Shown here: one piece after another, positions 44,758 through 53,228 of the stretch
Position numbering within the stretch: position 1 is the stretch's first letter
Layout: each line of letters begins with the position of its first letter
From: an uncultured Bacteroidota bacterium
Lineage (GTDB): Bacteria > Bacteroidota > Bacteroidia > Chitinophagales > Chitinophagaceae
Reading direction: 5' to 3'
Length of the DNA: 64,000 bases
Assembly: GCA_903824665.1 (NCBI GenBank)
Contig: CAIJXT010000033.1
Location: forward strand, 1-64,000
The notes under the pieces: generated by a model
The model's input: only the letters and a program-made list of their open reading frames with translations
Databases searched by the model: none
What the model was told of the DNA's origin: nothing
Translations under genes and position numbers: made by a program

Positions 44758-45162
44758 CTATTTCACTTTTGCGGCCGGTTGTCCGGTGGCATTCTTGAGC
44801 CGGAAGTTGATGGGCATTGCTACCGGACCGGCCACATTTTCTTTTCCTTTCAGCGCAGGTTTCCATTTTGGCATGGCACGAATCACCCTTACGGCCTCGC
44901 TGTCGAGGCTGGGATGGACACTTTTCAACAAACCTACATTGGTAACTTTTCCGTTTTTATCTACCACAAAACCTACCATCACCTGGCCTTCCAGATTCTT
45001 CTTGCGTGCTTTTTCGGGGTATTTGAGGTTGGCGGTAAGGTATTTTTGAATGGCAGGGTTGCCTCCCGGAAACTCAGGGGCCTTTTCGTACTGTGCATTT
45101 GCCTCAACGGCCGTTGTGATTCCAAGTACGATAAATACCAATAAGAACAATCTAAATTTCAT
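44758..45162 (-). CDS. Exported TonB C-terminal-domain protein
   Basis: From the ATG at 45162 the product is 134 residues: a signal peptide (FRLFLLVFIVLGITTAVEANAQ) and one TonB-C domain (FPGGNPAIQKYLTANLKYPE, GQVMVGFVVDKNGKV, SEAVRVIRAMPKWKPA, PINFRLK). It lacks the long proline-rich spacer and stable membrane anchor of a working energy transducer, so it may be a soluble TonB-C protein that binds receptors or envelope partners. The frame extends 22 codons upstream but these are unlikely to be translated. It is monocistronic and separate from the tonB-exb cluster at 53-56 kb. Confidence 0.87.
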   Translation of the reverse strand: MKFRLFLLVFIVLGITTAVEANAQYEKAPEFPGGNPAIQKYLTANLKYPEKARKKNLEGQVMVGFVVDKNGKVTNVGLLKSVHPSLDSEAVRVIRAMPKWKPALKGKENVAGPVAMPINFRLKNATGQPAAKVK

Positions 45163-45262
45163 AAACACTGTATAGGCTAAAGATACATCATATTCCATAA
45201 GTTTCCTGCCTGTAACTGCGGTCATCATTTTTGGACTGTATTATTTGCCTTGCAACATTTTA

Positions 45263-45293
45263 TTTGTTAGTCTTGCCTAATTATTTATCTTTG
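45263..45293 (+). promoter_or_regulatory. Consensus Bacteroidota promoter for the cytochrome-Rieske-porin operon
   Basis: TTTG at 45263-45266 and TATCTTTG at 45286-45293 are separated by exactly 19 bases, matching the Bacteroidota TTTG-N19-TAnnTTTG consensus. Transcription would begin near 45300, about 12 bases before the ATG at 45312. Confidence 0.75.
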
Positions 45294-45311
45294 TGCCGTT
45301 AAAGAAAACAA

Positions 45312-46511
45312 ATGAAAAGAGTAGTGATTATTTTTCTGGTTTTTATATCAGCGGTTTTGTCGGTGATATCCTGTAAAAAACTGGAGCCAGCTGCCCCTGC
45401 CGATGATAGCATACTGGATGGTCCGGTGGAGGGACTGACCACAGCTCAAAAGGCAATGTTCCTGCGTGGAGATGTGGCATTTAACGATGAAGTATTTACG
45501 GCCGAGACAGGATTGGGACCTTTGTTTGTGGCAACATCCTGTGCCAGTTGTCATGCCGGGGATGGTAAGGGACATCCTTTTACCACACTAACACGGTTTG
45601 GGCAAAGCGACAGCACAGGCAATCATTTTATGGCTATGGGTGCACCCCAGCTGCAAAACCGGGCTTTACCGGGTCATGAACCGGAAAAAATACCGGCAGG
45701 TGCACGTTCTGCAAAATTCACCCCACCGGCCAATACCGGAATGGGATTTATAGAAGCGGTTAGCGATGCCGATCTGCTGGCTATAGCAGACCCCAATGAT
45801 GCTGACGGGGATGGTATAAGCGGAGTGGTGAACTGGATAAACATCAAAAGCTATATCACCCTGCAACCAGGATATGCTACGGAGAATGGTAAGTGCATTG
45901 GCAGATTTGGCAAAAAGAGTGGCGCGCATAACCTGCTGCAACAAACGGCCGGCGCCTACAATCAGGATATGGGCATCACATCACTTTACGAACCCTATGA
46001 CACCTATACCGGACTCGAAACAGATCCGGAAGTGTCTACCCAAACGCTACAGGATGTAGTGTTCTATCTGCAAACATTGAAAGCACCCATACAACGGAAC
46101 AAAACGAACCCGGATGTCATGAAAGGTAAAGAACTTTTTCTGCAGGCTGACTGTGGGAAATGCCACAAACCCGAACTTAGAACCGGATATTCACCTATTG
46201 CACCGCTTGCTAATCAAACCTTTTACCCTTATACCGATCTGCTGCTGCATGATATGGGTCCGGGCCTTGATGACGGGTATACAGAAGGTAATGCTACATC
46301 GGCCGAATGGAGAACTCCAGCACTATGGGGGCTGGGATTGTCTAAAAATGCGCAAGGTGGTAGCTACTTTCTGCTGCACGACGGACGCGCCACCAGCATA
46401 GAGCAAGCAATATTGCTGCATGGCGGCGAGGCAACGGTAAGCCGTGAAAAGTATTCGGCAATGCCGGAAACAGATAAGAAAAAACTACGTACCTTTCTGG
46501 AAAGCCTTTAA
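45312..46511 (+). CDS. Di-heme c-type cytochrome oxidoreductase lipoprotein (DHOR/DUF1111-like)
   Basis: The product is 399 residues. A lipoprotein signal (VVIIFLVFISAVLSVISCKK) is followed by two haem c sites: TSCASCHAGDGKGHPF (Cys77, Cys80, His81) and DCGKCHKPELRTG (Cys281, Cys284, His285). Between and after them are DPNDADGDGISGVVNW, a possible calcium-binding loop, and MGPGLDDGYTEGNATSAEWRTPALWGLG, quoted only as its ends LDDGY and PALWGLG. These match the di-haem oxidoreductase family, related to MauG and cytochrome c peroxidase. It should sit in the periplasm or outer membrane and pass electrons. It is the first of three tightly spaced genes with a Rieske protein and a porin. Confidence 0.9.
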   Translation: MKRVVIIFLVFISAVLSVISCKKLEPAAPADDSILDGPVEGLTTAQKAMFLRGDVAFNDEVFTAETGLGPLFVATSCASCHAGDGKGHPFTTLTRFGQSDSTGNHFMAMGAPQLQNRALPGHEPEKIPAGARSAKFTPPANTGMGFIEAVSDADLLAIADPNDADGDGISGVVNWINIKSYITLQPGYATENGKCIGRFGKKSGAHNLLQQTAGAYNQDMGITSLYEPYDTYTGLETDPEVSTQTLQDVVFYLQTLKAPIQRNKTNPDVMKGKELFLQADCGKCHKPELRTGYSPIAPLANQTFYPYTDLLLHDMGPGLDDGYTEGNATSAEWRTPALWGLGLSKNAQGGSYFLLHDGRATSIEQAILLHGGEATVSREKYSAMPETDKKKLRTFLESL

Positions 46512-46515
46512 ATTT

Positions 46516-46956
46516 ATGGACCGTAAAGATTTTCTCAGAACAAGTTGTATTGCCTGCATGGGCATGGCCGTAGGAGCCTCTATACTGCCAGGTTGCGCAG
46601 GCGCAAAGTATGCGAAAGCCGCAAGGGAAGAAAATGGCCTGCTGGTGGACTTAAGCACATTTACGAGTGGTAAGCGGAGTGCCCACCGGTACGTGATAGT
46701 ACGCGACGAATTGTTACAGTACCCCGTTTGCATTTATGACCTGGGCGGTGGCCAATATTCCGCACTGCTCATGCAATGCAGCCACCAGGGTGCTGAATTG
46801 ACGGTTTCAGGGGATCAGCTTACCTGCTCTGCGCATGGCAGCTCCTTCGACAAGATGGGCAAAGCAACTCATAAACCAGCATCGAAGCCGTTACGTACAT
46901 TCCCGGTGACGGTAACCAGGGGGAAATTATTTATTGATCTAAGAAAACAAACCTAA
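46516..46956 (+). CDS. Rieske 2Fe-2S lipoprotein
   Basis: From the ATG at 46516 the product is 146 residues. The N-terminus has a hydrophobic stretch ending in a lipobox (GASILPGCAG, Cys27). The Rieske cluster ligands are in MQCSHQGAEL (Cys88, His90) and LTCSAHGSSFD (Cys104, His107), the classical CxH and CxxH pair. It should carry one electron at a fairly high potential at the membrane surface. There is no twin-arginine motif. It begins 4 bases after the di-haem gene ends and its stop codon overlaps the porin ATG by 1 base. It is too small to be a full oxygenase or bc1 subunit. Confidence 0.92.
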   Translation: MDRKDFLRTSCIACMGMAVGASILPGCAGAKYAKAAREENGLLVDLSTFTSGKRSAHRYVIVRDELLQYPVCIYDLGGGQYSALLMQCSHQGAELTVSGDQLTCSAHGSSFDKMGKATHKPASKPLRTFPVTVTRGKLFIDLRKQT

Positions 46957-48179
46957 TGCGGATATTTGTCCTCTATTTTTTGTGCATAATAGCTACTGCT
47001 GCAAATGCACAAATTGATACCAATCTATTAAGGCGCGAACCTAAAGATACTACCGGTATGAAGTTGAATATGGATGCTGTGTACAACAGACCATTCCTCA
47101 CCGTAGGTAAACTACCAGTAGCGCTGGGCGGTTATCTGGAAGCGAATTGGCAGCACCTGGGGACAGATGGAGTAACAGAAGGTCACCAGTTTCAGATGAA
47201 AAGAATGACACTGTTCGTGGCATCAGGTATAGGCCACCGGCTTAAGTTCTTATCAGAAATAGAGTTTGAGGACGGCACAAAAGAGATCAATATAGAATTT
47301 GCAGCGCTGGACATGGAGATAACCCCATTGCTCAACTTTCGCGGTGGGATCATCATGAATCCGATAGGGGCATTCAACCAGAACCACGACGGGCCCAAAT
47401 GGGAATTTATAGATCGGCCAACATCGGCAGTGCAGCTGCTCCCTGCTACATACAGCAATGTAGGCTTTGGGGTGTATGGCAAAAAGTATCAGAAAGACTG
47501 GGTGGTAGCCTATGAGGCCTACCTGACCAATGGATTTGATGATAAGATAATTGATAACAATACCGGCAGAACATCGCTGCCCGCCACCAAGCTGAACCGT
47601 GATCGATTTGAAGAGAGCTTTAACGGCATGCCATTGGCAACAGCCAAGGCTGCAGTAAAACACAGAAAGATAGCCGAAGTGGGTGTCTCGTACATGAGCG
47701 GTGTATACAACAAGTTTGAGGACGATGGCATGACCCTGGACCGGAAACGCAAAGTAGAAGTGATCGCAGTAGATGCCAACAGTACATTGCCGGGTATCAA
47801 TACGTTCATCACCGCAGAGTGGGCATGGATATCAGTAGATGTTCCGGGCACCTATTCTCAGCAATATGGCAGGCGGCAGCAGGGTGGCTTTGCAGACATT
47901 GTACAGCCAGTGTACAGCAAACCCTTATTCGGCTTCGAGCAGTCTGAGGTCAATATAGCCTGCAGGCTGGAATATGTAGACTGGAATGTAGGCACGTTTG
48001 ACCAGACAGGAGACAAAATATCAGACCACTTTATGAGTGTGGTGCCGGCTATCAGTTGGCGACCCGGACCGCAAACAGTGATCAGGCTGAATTACCGATA
48101 CAATCTGCAGACTGATCTGCTGGGCAATCCGGCGAGCAAAACGGCCGGTTTTCAGGCTGGATTTTCCAGCTATTTCTAA
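46956..48179 (+). CDS. Outer-membrane porin-like beta-barrel protein
   Basis: The product is 407 residues with a signal peptide (RIFVLYFLCIIATAANAQ). The body alternates amphipathic strands (LPVALGGYLEANWQHLG, KFLSEIEFEDGTKEINIEF, WVVAYEAYLTNGFDD, KVEVIAVDAN, VIRLNYRYNLQTDLLG) and ends in phenylalanine (QAGFSSYF), a typical barrel terminus. It resembles phosphate-selective porin O/P-type barrels; the solute is not predictable. Its ATG overlaps the stop of the Rieske gene by 1 base, so the three genes form a coupled operon. Its partners suggest it helps a redox process at the outer membrane. Confidence 0.85.
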   Translation: MRIFVLYFLCIIATAANAQIDTNLLRREPKDTTGMKLNMDAVYNRPFLTVGKLPVALGGYLEANWQHLGTDGVTEGHQFQMKRMTLFVASGIGHRLKFLSEIEFEDGTKEINIEFAALDMEITPLLNFRGGIIMNPIGAFNQNHDGPKWEFIDRPTSAVQLLPATYSNVGFGVYGKKYQKDWVVAYEAYLTNGFDDKIIDNNTGRTSLPATKLNRDRFEESFNGMPLATAKAAVKHRKIAEVGVSYMSGVYNKFEDDGMTLDRKRKVEVIAVDANSTLPGINTFITAEWAWISVDVPGTYSQQYGRRQQGGFADIVQPVYSKPLFGFEQSEVNIACRLEYVDWNVGTFDQTGDKISDHFMSVVPAISWRPGPQTVIRLNYRYNLQTDLLGNPASKTAGFQAGFSSYF

Positions 48180-48195
48180 TGCCCTGTTTTTGTGA

Positions 48196-48957
48196 CTATA
48201 TGGAGAGATGTTTCCATAACACCTCGATACCTGCAACCAGGACAAGTACTGCAGTAATGCGGCGCACCATTGTGTGATTTAAGCGCGTGGCACCCATACG
48301 GGAACCAATCTGACCACCAACGAGCACCGCTAGTGCCAGTACAGCGATACGGCTGATGTTGAGCTGCTCAGGTACTGAGGAAAGTTGCCCGATGACGCCA
48401 GTTATAGAATTGACCAGTATGAAAAAGCCTGCGGTAGCAGCTATCTTTTTTGAACTGTCCCACTTTACTAGATGAAGTATTGGTGCCAAAAATATTCCAC
48501 CGCCAATACCCACCATACCCGACAAAAAACCAATAGCACCGCCAAGCACCATATCCCGTATGGGATTGGGCACAGCACTATCAGTCGATGTGGCGTCTCC
48601 AGATGTCTGGCGCAGCAATAACAACAGACCTGCAAGAATAAGAGACAACCCAAGATAGACATAGAAAGTATGCTCACTGATTCTGAGGCGTGCCCCGGCG
48701 AATGTCAATGGTACGCTTGCAAGCACTATTGGTAACAACTTACGGAATGGCAGCTCCTGCCGTCTGGCATATATTATGGTACCACCGGTAACCACAATGA
48801 TGTTGCAGATGAGTGCCGTGAGCCTCATTTCCTGAAAAGGCAATGCAACTAAAGCAAGGATAGCCAGGTAGCTGGACCCACCACCAAAGCCTACCGATGA
48901 GTACACCGATGCGACAAGCAAAAAGGAAAGTGGCAAGAGCCATAATTCTGCAGCCAA
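48196..48957 (-). CDS. TauE/SafE-family anion exporter
   Basis: The product is 253 residues with about eight membrane helices in two related halves. The family motifs are SSVGFGGGSSYLAIL near the N-terminus and LSGMVGIGGGIFLAPIL in the middle, the two glycine-rich repeats of TauE/SafE proteins. Members move sulfite, sulfonates, sulfoacetate or related anions. The only usable start is TTG at 48957, since a stop codon lies five codons upstream. It is convergent with the porin gene and monocistronic. Confidence 0.9.
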   Translation of the reverse strand: MAAELWLLPLSFLLVASVYSSVGFGGGSSYLAILALVALPFQEMRLTALICNIIVVTGGTIIYARRQELPFRKLLPIVLASVPLTFAGARLRISEHTFYVYLGLSLILAGLLLLLRQTSGDATSTDSAVPNPIRDMVLGGAIGFLSGMVGIGGGIFLAPILHLVKWDSSKKIAATAGFFILVNSITGVIGQLSSVPEQLNISRIAVLALAVLVGGQIGSRMGATRLNHTMVRRITAVLVLVAGIEVLWKHLSI

Positions 48958-49014
48958 TTGAAATCGATTTTATGCTTTAGACAAACAAAAAGGACTGTTT
49001 GGTGTATGCACGCG

Positions 49015-50010
49015 CTAACAAAGCACCTGAGCACTCTCAGCAATCAGCCGATCCTTGCTGATCGCCACCACTCCAGCCTCCTCGCACACCAAACCGCCAG
49101 CCAAATTGGAGATCTCAGCCATAAGGTGCGTATTGCGGGTGATAGCATAGATCAGTGTTGCGGTAGCCACAACGGTATCACCGGCGCCAGATACATCGGC
49201 AATATTGCGGATGTGCGAAGGAAGTATCTCTGAGGTAGTACCGTCGTTGAAATAAACACCATTTTCCGACAAAGTAATAAATGAAATGTGGTGCTGCAGT
49301 GCGTCGTGCAGCTTGTTGTGCGCAATATCGAGTTGCGGCAGGCTTACCTTGCTGATATCGACATGCAAACCTTCCCGCACCTCTTTCAGATTTGGCTTAA
49401 AGATTGTGACCCCGCGATAGGCGAGAAAGTTTCTGCGCTTGGGATCTACAACGGTCACTATTCCTATTTCGCGGCAATGTGCTATTATATGATTGATCAC
49501 ATTTTCTTTGAGCACTCCCTTATTATAATCTTCGAATATCAGCGCATCCGGTTTCACCTTCTGCAGGTATTTGAGCACCATGTCAATGAAAGGATGTTCC
49601 TCTTCGGTGTACAGTTCATCAGTCACCTCTTCGTCTACCCGTAGCATCTGCTGATTGCGGCTAAGTATGCGGACCTTGGTAGTGGTTGGCCGCTTCTTGC
49701 TCCTGGCTATTAGGCTTGTATCTATACCGGCCTGCTCAGCGAGCGTTACCAGCCGTTCGCCATCTGCATCATCTCCCACTACGCTTGCAAGGGTCACGGT
49801 GGCACCCAGCGCTCTGCAGTTGAGCGCTACATTGGCGGCACCGCCCAGCCGGCTCTCTCTTTTAGATATCGCCACCACCGGCACCGGGGCTTCCGGCGAG
49901 ATACGGTCTACATTACCCCACCAATAATTGTCGAGCATCACATCGCCTACCACTACTACGTGCAGGCCTGCCATATCTTCAAATATTTTCTGTAACTCTG
50001 TTTTGGTCAT
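49015..50010 (-). CDS. rfaE1: D-glycero-beta-D-manno-heptose-7-phosphate kinase
   Basis: The product is 331 residues, a PfkB-family (ribokinase-like) enzyme with only the kinase half of HldE. Marks are VVVGDVMLDNYWWGNVDRIS, the substrate strand RLGGAANVALN, VVDPKRRNF and the catalytic ADVSGAGDTVVA. It phosphorylates heptose-7-phosphate at O-1 for the ADP-heptose pathway that feeds LPS core and S-layer or glycoprotein sugars. The cytidylyltransferase-like half would be a separate gene elsewhere. Start ATG at 50010; the amino-acid permease lies 81 bases upstream on the same strand. Confidence 0.93.
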   Translation of the reverse strand: MTKTELQKIFEDMAGLHVVVVGDVMLDNYWWGNVDRISPEAPVPVVAISKRESRLGGAANVALNCRALGATVTLASVVGDDADGERLVTLAEQAGIDTSLIARSKKRPTTTKVRILSRNQQMLRVDEEVTDELYTEEEHPFIDMVLKYLQKVKPDALIFEDYNKGVLKENVINHIIAHCREIGIVTVVDPKRRNFLAYRGVTIFKPNLKEVREGLHVDISKVSLPQLDIAHNKLHDALQHHISFITLSENGVYFNDGTTSEILPSHIRNIADVSGAGDTVVATATLIYAITRNTHLMAEISNLAGGLVCEEAGVVAISKDRLIAESAQVLC

Positions 50011-50091
50011 TACTTGTTGTCATTTTTACAAACACCTGCACGGCTAAGCCAAAGACGTATAGTATGCATACACAGGTATTAAGTGCTCCGT

Positions 50092-51540
50092 TTACTCTTC
50101 TGTTGTTTTCCGCTTTTGCAGCAAATAATAAATGGGCAGTCCCAATACTACAATAATCAGGCCGGGCCATGTATAAGTAGGTTTGTACTTCAGCAAAATT
50201 ATGCACACAAACGATGCAAGTGCAATATAGATCGCCGGAATGACCGGATACCCGAAAGCTTTGTATGGGCGCGGGTGGTTGGGCATAGTGCGCCGCAACT
50301 TAAAAATACCGCCTATAGTAAGTATGTAGAACAGCAACACCGTAAAAATGATAAAATCGAGCAGATTGCCATACTGACCGCTGAGGCACAACATAGATGC
50401 CCAAATACATTGCATCCACAGTGCTTTGGCAGGTACACCCTTATCATTCAGTTTGCTGGCAGCAGGCAAAAAGAGACCATCTTTTGCCATGGTAAAGTAC
50501 ACCCTGGCACCAGACAATATAAGTCCATTATTGCAGCCAAAAGTAGAGACCATAATGAGCAGAGCGATGATCTTAGCGCCGTCACTGCCAAATATTTTCA
50601 GGGCGGCGGCTGTTGCTACGCGCTCTGCAGGCGCGTGTGCGATCTCTGAAACCGTCATCACATTCAGGTACATCAGGTTCATGCTTACATAGATCAGCGT
50701 AACAATGAGGGTGCCAATAAACAGGCTGAGGCCAATGTTTCGTTCGGGCCGCTTCATTTCTCCTGCTATGAAGGTCACACTATTCCAGGCGTCGCTGGAG
50801 AACAGGGCACCTACCATTGCTGTGCACAATGCCACAATGAGTGTACCGCCAGAAAGGCTGTTGTGTGTGATTGCCATCATGTTCCGGCTGATCTCTTTTG
50901 CAGACCAAGCGTCAGTCCAGTTTACCTTCCAGGCACTCTGACCCGAAAAGAGAAAGAAACCGAAAATGATGAGCGCTGCCATTGCACCAATCTTGGCAAA
51001 CGTAAAAAAGAACTGAATCCACTTTCCACTTTTCACACCAAGGGTATTGATGTAGGTAAGCAACACAACGGTGCATATACCAACCAGCTGTGCTGCGGTA
51101 ATATGAAAACCGCCAGCTGTACCCATCAGGATGTTTTCATCGCCCAATGCGGGCATCAGATAGCCGGCAAACTTGCCGAATGCCACACCTACTGCAGCGA
51201 TAGTACCGGTTTGGATAACTGCAAAGAAAGACCAACCATATAGAAAACCATATAGCTTGCCAAAAGCCTCGCGGAGATAAACGTATTGCCCGCCGGCATG
51301 GGGAAACATACCACTGAGCTCGCCGTAACTGAGTGCTGCTGTAAGTGTGATAAAGCCAGATACCAGCCACACAACTACCAGCCAGCCCGCACTGCCTACC
51401 GATTGGGCTATACCTGCACTGACTATAAAAATACCCGAACCGATCATTGAACCGATTACGAGTAATGCGCCATCAAGCAAAGAAAGGGATCTATGAAAAC
51501 TGCTTTCAGAGGCAGTGGCAGGCGTAGAATTGGTTTCCAA
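50092..51540 (-). CDS. Amino-acid permease (APC superfamily)
   Basis: The product is 482 residues with about 12 membrane helices. It starts near LSLLDGALLVIGSMIGSGIFIV, with the GSGIF motif of helix 1 that binds amino-acid backbones, followed by GWLVVVWLVSGFITLTAALSYGEL and FSSDAWNSVTFIAGEMKRPERN in helix 6 and its loop. It resembles LAT/YfnA-type permeases for neutral or basic amino acids. The start is TTG at 51540; a stop lies three codons upstream, so no ATG form exists before helix 1. Substrate is unresolved. It follows ompH by 27 bases on the same strand. Confidence 0.92.
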   Translation of the reverse strand: METNSTPATASESSFHRSLSLLDGALLVIGSMIGSGIFIVSAGIAQSVGSAGWLVVVWLVSGFITLTAALSYGELSGMFPHAGGQYVYLREAFGKLYGFLYGWSFFAVIQTGTIAAVGVAFGKFAGYLMPALGDENILMGTAGGFHITAAQLVGICTVVLLTYINTLGVKSGKWIQFFFTFAKIGAMAALIIFGFFLFSGQSAWKVNWTDAWSAKEISRNMMAITHNSLSGGTLIVALCTAMVGALFSSDAWNSVTFIAGEMKRPERNIGLSLFIGTLIVTLIYVSMNLMYLNVMTVSEIAHAPAERVATAAALKIFGSDGAKIIALLIMVSTFGCNNGLILSGARVYFTMAKDGLFLPAASKLNDKGVPAKALWMQCIWASMLCLSGQYGNLLDFIIFTVLLFYILTIGGIFKLRRTMPNHPRPYKAFGYPVIPAIYIALASFVCIILLKYKPTYTWPGLIIVVLGLPIYYLLQKRKTTEE

Positions 51541-51567
51541 AAGTGTCTATTTTCAGAAAAATACTAC

Positions 51568-52173
51568 TTATTTCTTATTCTCATCCACTTTTGTACCTGC
51601 ATTCATACCATCTACAACATCTTTTGTGATGTTGTGCGCCTTGTTGGCATACAGTATTGCAGAGCCAGCACCCGAATAAGACATGATAAAGTCGTACTGG
51701 TGTGTTTTATTGTATTCTGTGAGGAATGCATCGAGCCGCTTCTTCAGGTCGGTGTTAAATTCTTCCTGCTCCTTCATCAGTTGCTGGGTCAGCGACTCCT
51801 TGCGCGATTCCAGTGTCTGCTGCATCTGCATCAGGCGCTTCTGGGCAGCTTCATATTCGGCCTGTGTGAGGGTGTTGGCCTGAGCTTTTTTCTGTATTTC
51901 ATTGGCATCGCTCTGCATTTGCCCGTACGACCGCTGCAATTCGCTCTCCATCTGCTGCTGCCGACTTTTGAAATCGGCACGTCTGGTTTTGAGCAATTCG
52001 TAGTTTGCTTCCAGCGTATCTATATCTACATAAGCTATGGTACCGCCATTGCCAGTATGTACCGCTGCAACAGTGGCAGGTGTGGCTTTATTATTGTTTG
52101 AAAAATGCATACCGGCAAGTGCCAGTACGCCCACAAAAGACAACACACTTAGTATCAATGCCAGGTTTTTCAT
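51568..52173 (-). CDS. OmpH/Skp-family periplasmic chaperone
   Basis: The product is 201 residues. A signal anchor (ALILSVLSFVGVLALAGMHF) is followed by IAYVDIDTLEANYELLK, the usual start of the Skp fold, a long coiled coil (about 65-150, rich in Q, K and E) and a C-terminal strand DFIMSYSGAGSAILYAN. Skp/OmpH trimers hold unfolded outer-membrane proteins. No lipobox is clear, so it may stay membrane-tethered. The usual neighbours bamA or lpxD are absent. It may be cotranscribed with the permease 27 bases downstream. Confidence 0.92.
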   Translation of the reverse strand: MKNLALILSVLSFVGVLALAGMHFSNNNKATPATVAAVHTGNGGTIAYVDIDTLEANYELLKTRRADFKSRQQQMESELQRSYGQMQSDANEIQKKAQANTLTQAEYEAAQKRLMQMQQTLESRKESLTQQLMKEQEEFNTDLKKRLDAFLTEYNKTHQYDFIMSYSGAGSAILYANKAHNITKDVVDGMNAGTKVDENKK

Positions 52174-52201
52174 TCTGTAAGTTTTAGGTGATGAACAACG
52201 T

Positions 52202-52209
52202 CAAAAGTA
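52202..52209 (-). promoter_or_regulatory. Possible -7 element for the ompH gene
   Basis: On the minus strand TACTTTTG fits TAnnTTTG, 29 bases ahead of the ATG at 52173. No -33 box is obvious. Confidence 0.35.
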
Positions 52210-52293
52210 ATAGCAGTATTACAGGAAATGAATACCCCATTTCATAAAGTTGTCATAATAATATATAGCAGCGTTATAAACCGTACAACCGAT

Positions 52294-52506
52294 CTAATAG
52301 ATGGTGCAGTTCCATACTTCTCCTGTAATAGTGGAGTCGTAGCTGCTGCAGATATCCTGGGCCTTATTTTCGTGCTGCCCGCCAAGGTCTTTAGAAAAAA
52401 CAACCTTATTGTTGTATGAGCAATGGCAATGATAAACTCTTTTGCAGGAAACCATCGACATCATGGCCATTAATAAAACAACAGCTGTATAAATAACCTT
52501 TTTCAT
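52294..52506 (-). CDS. Very small lipoprotein of unknown function
   Basis: The product is 70 residues: a lipoprotein signal (KKVIYTAVVLLMAMMSMVSC, lipobox cysteine at 21) and a mature part of about 50 residues. The mature part has five further cysteines, paired as CHC near the start and later single ones (DICSSYD, VWNCTIY), so disulfides are likely. I know no function. It lies alone between ompH and the acetyltransferase. The clear signal and cysteine pattern are why I call it despite its size. Confidence 0.72.
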   Translation of the reverse strand: MKKVIYTAVVLLMAMMSMVSCKRVYHCHCSYNNKVVFSKDLGGQHENKAQDICSSYDSTITGEVWNCTIY

Positions 52507-52545
52507 CTTGCAGATTGGTTGAGTAAAAAGCGAATTTAGTTTATT

Positions 52546-52553
52546 TATCTTTG
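52546..52553 (+). promoter_or_regulatory. -7 promoter element for the acetyltransferase gene
   Basis: TATCTTTG fits TAnnTTTG exactly. Transcription would start near 52560, about 30 bases before the GTG at 52591. No good TTTG was found 19 bases upstream. Confidence 0.45.
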
Positions 52554-52590
52554 AAGAGAAAACATTTACCCATATTTTTCATCTGCGTAA

Positions 52591-53121
52591 GTGTACTCTG
52601 CAACAAAACCAGAAAACTTGGAACAATTAGCAATCATCAAGGCAAACACAACCCACATTCCGGTCATACGCGATCTCACAATGGAGGTATGGCCGCAGAC
52701 CTATACACCCATTATAGGTGCCGATCAGGTAGCCTATATGCTGGGACTTTTTTATACGCCCGAAGCACTAGAGCAGCAGATGAGCGAGCTGAACCACCAA
52801 TTTATTATCGGTTACCGGCAGGGTGCACCTGTCTCATTTGCATCCTATTCAGCAATAGAGCCAAGTGTTTTCAAACTACACAAGCTGTACATATTGCCTG
52901 CAACCCAAGGCTCCGGAGCCGGACGAGGCATGGTAGACCATATTGTGCAGCAATTGCCTGCACCTTGTTTACTCCGGCTCAATGTTAACATTCACAACCA
53001 TCAGGCCAGGGCGTTTTATAAAAGATATGGTTTCTGCCACCTTCGAGATGAAGATATCAATATAGGCGGGGGATACTTCATGAACGACCACGTATTACAG
53101 CTCGAAGTTAGCGGCAAGTAA
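52591..53121 (+). CDS. GNAT-family N-acetyltransferase
   Basis: The product is 176 residues if it starts at GTG 52591, or 167 from TTG 52618; no ATG precedes the first fold element (AIIKANTTHIPVIRDLTMEV). The GNAT acetyl-CoA motif A is KLYILPATQGSGAGRGMVDHI, abbreviated here to QGSGAGRG, followed by LRLNVNIHNHQARAFYKRYGF, the usual end of the fold. The acceptor substrate is unknown. It is monocistronic and ends at a strong bidirectional terminator shared with the tonB gene. Confidence 0.88.
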   Translation: MYSATKPENLEQLAIIKANTTHIPVIRDLTMEVWPQTYTPIIGADQVAYMLGLFYTPEALEQQMSELNHQFIIGYRQGAPVSFASYSAIEPSVFKLHKLYILPATQGSGAGRGMVDHIVQQLPAPCLLRLNVNIHNHQARAFYKRYGFCHLRDEDINIGGGYFMNDHVLQLEVSGK

Positions 53122-53165
53122 ATAAAACAATCTCTTTGTGTTGTCGTGTGCAGCGCCACAGCATA

Positions 53166-53205
53166 AAAAGGAATAGGGCTGCACAATGGCAGCCCTATTC
53201 CTTTT
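53166..53205. terminator. Bidirectional rho-independent terminator
   Basis: Bases 53166-53182 (AAAAGGAATAGGGCTGC) and 53189-53205 (GCAGCCCTATTCCTTTT) are exact reverse complements, 17 bp, around a 6-nt loop. It ends the acetyltransferase gene (plus) and the exb-tonB operon (minus). Confidence 0.92.
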
Positions 53206-53228
53206 AGATCTCTTTTTAGTTTGTACTA

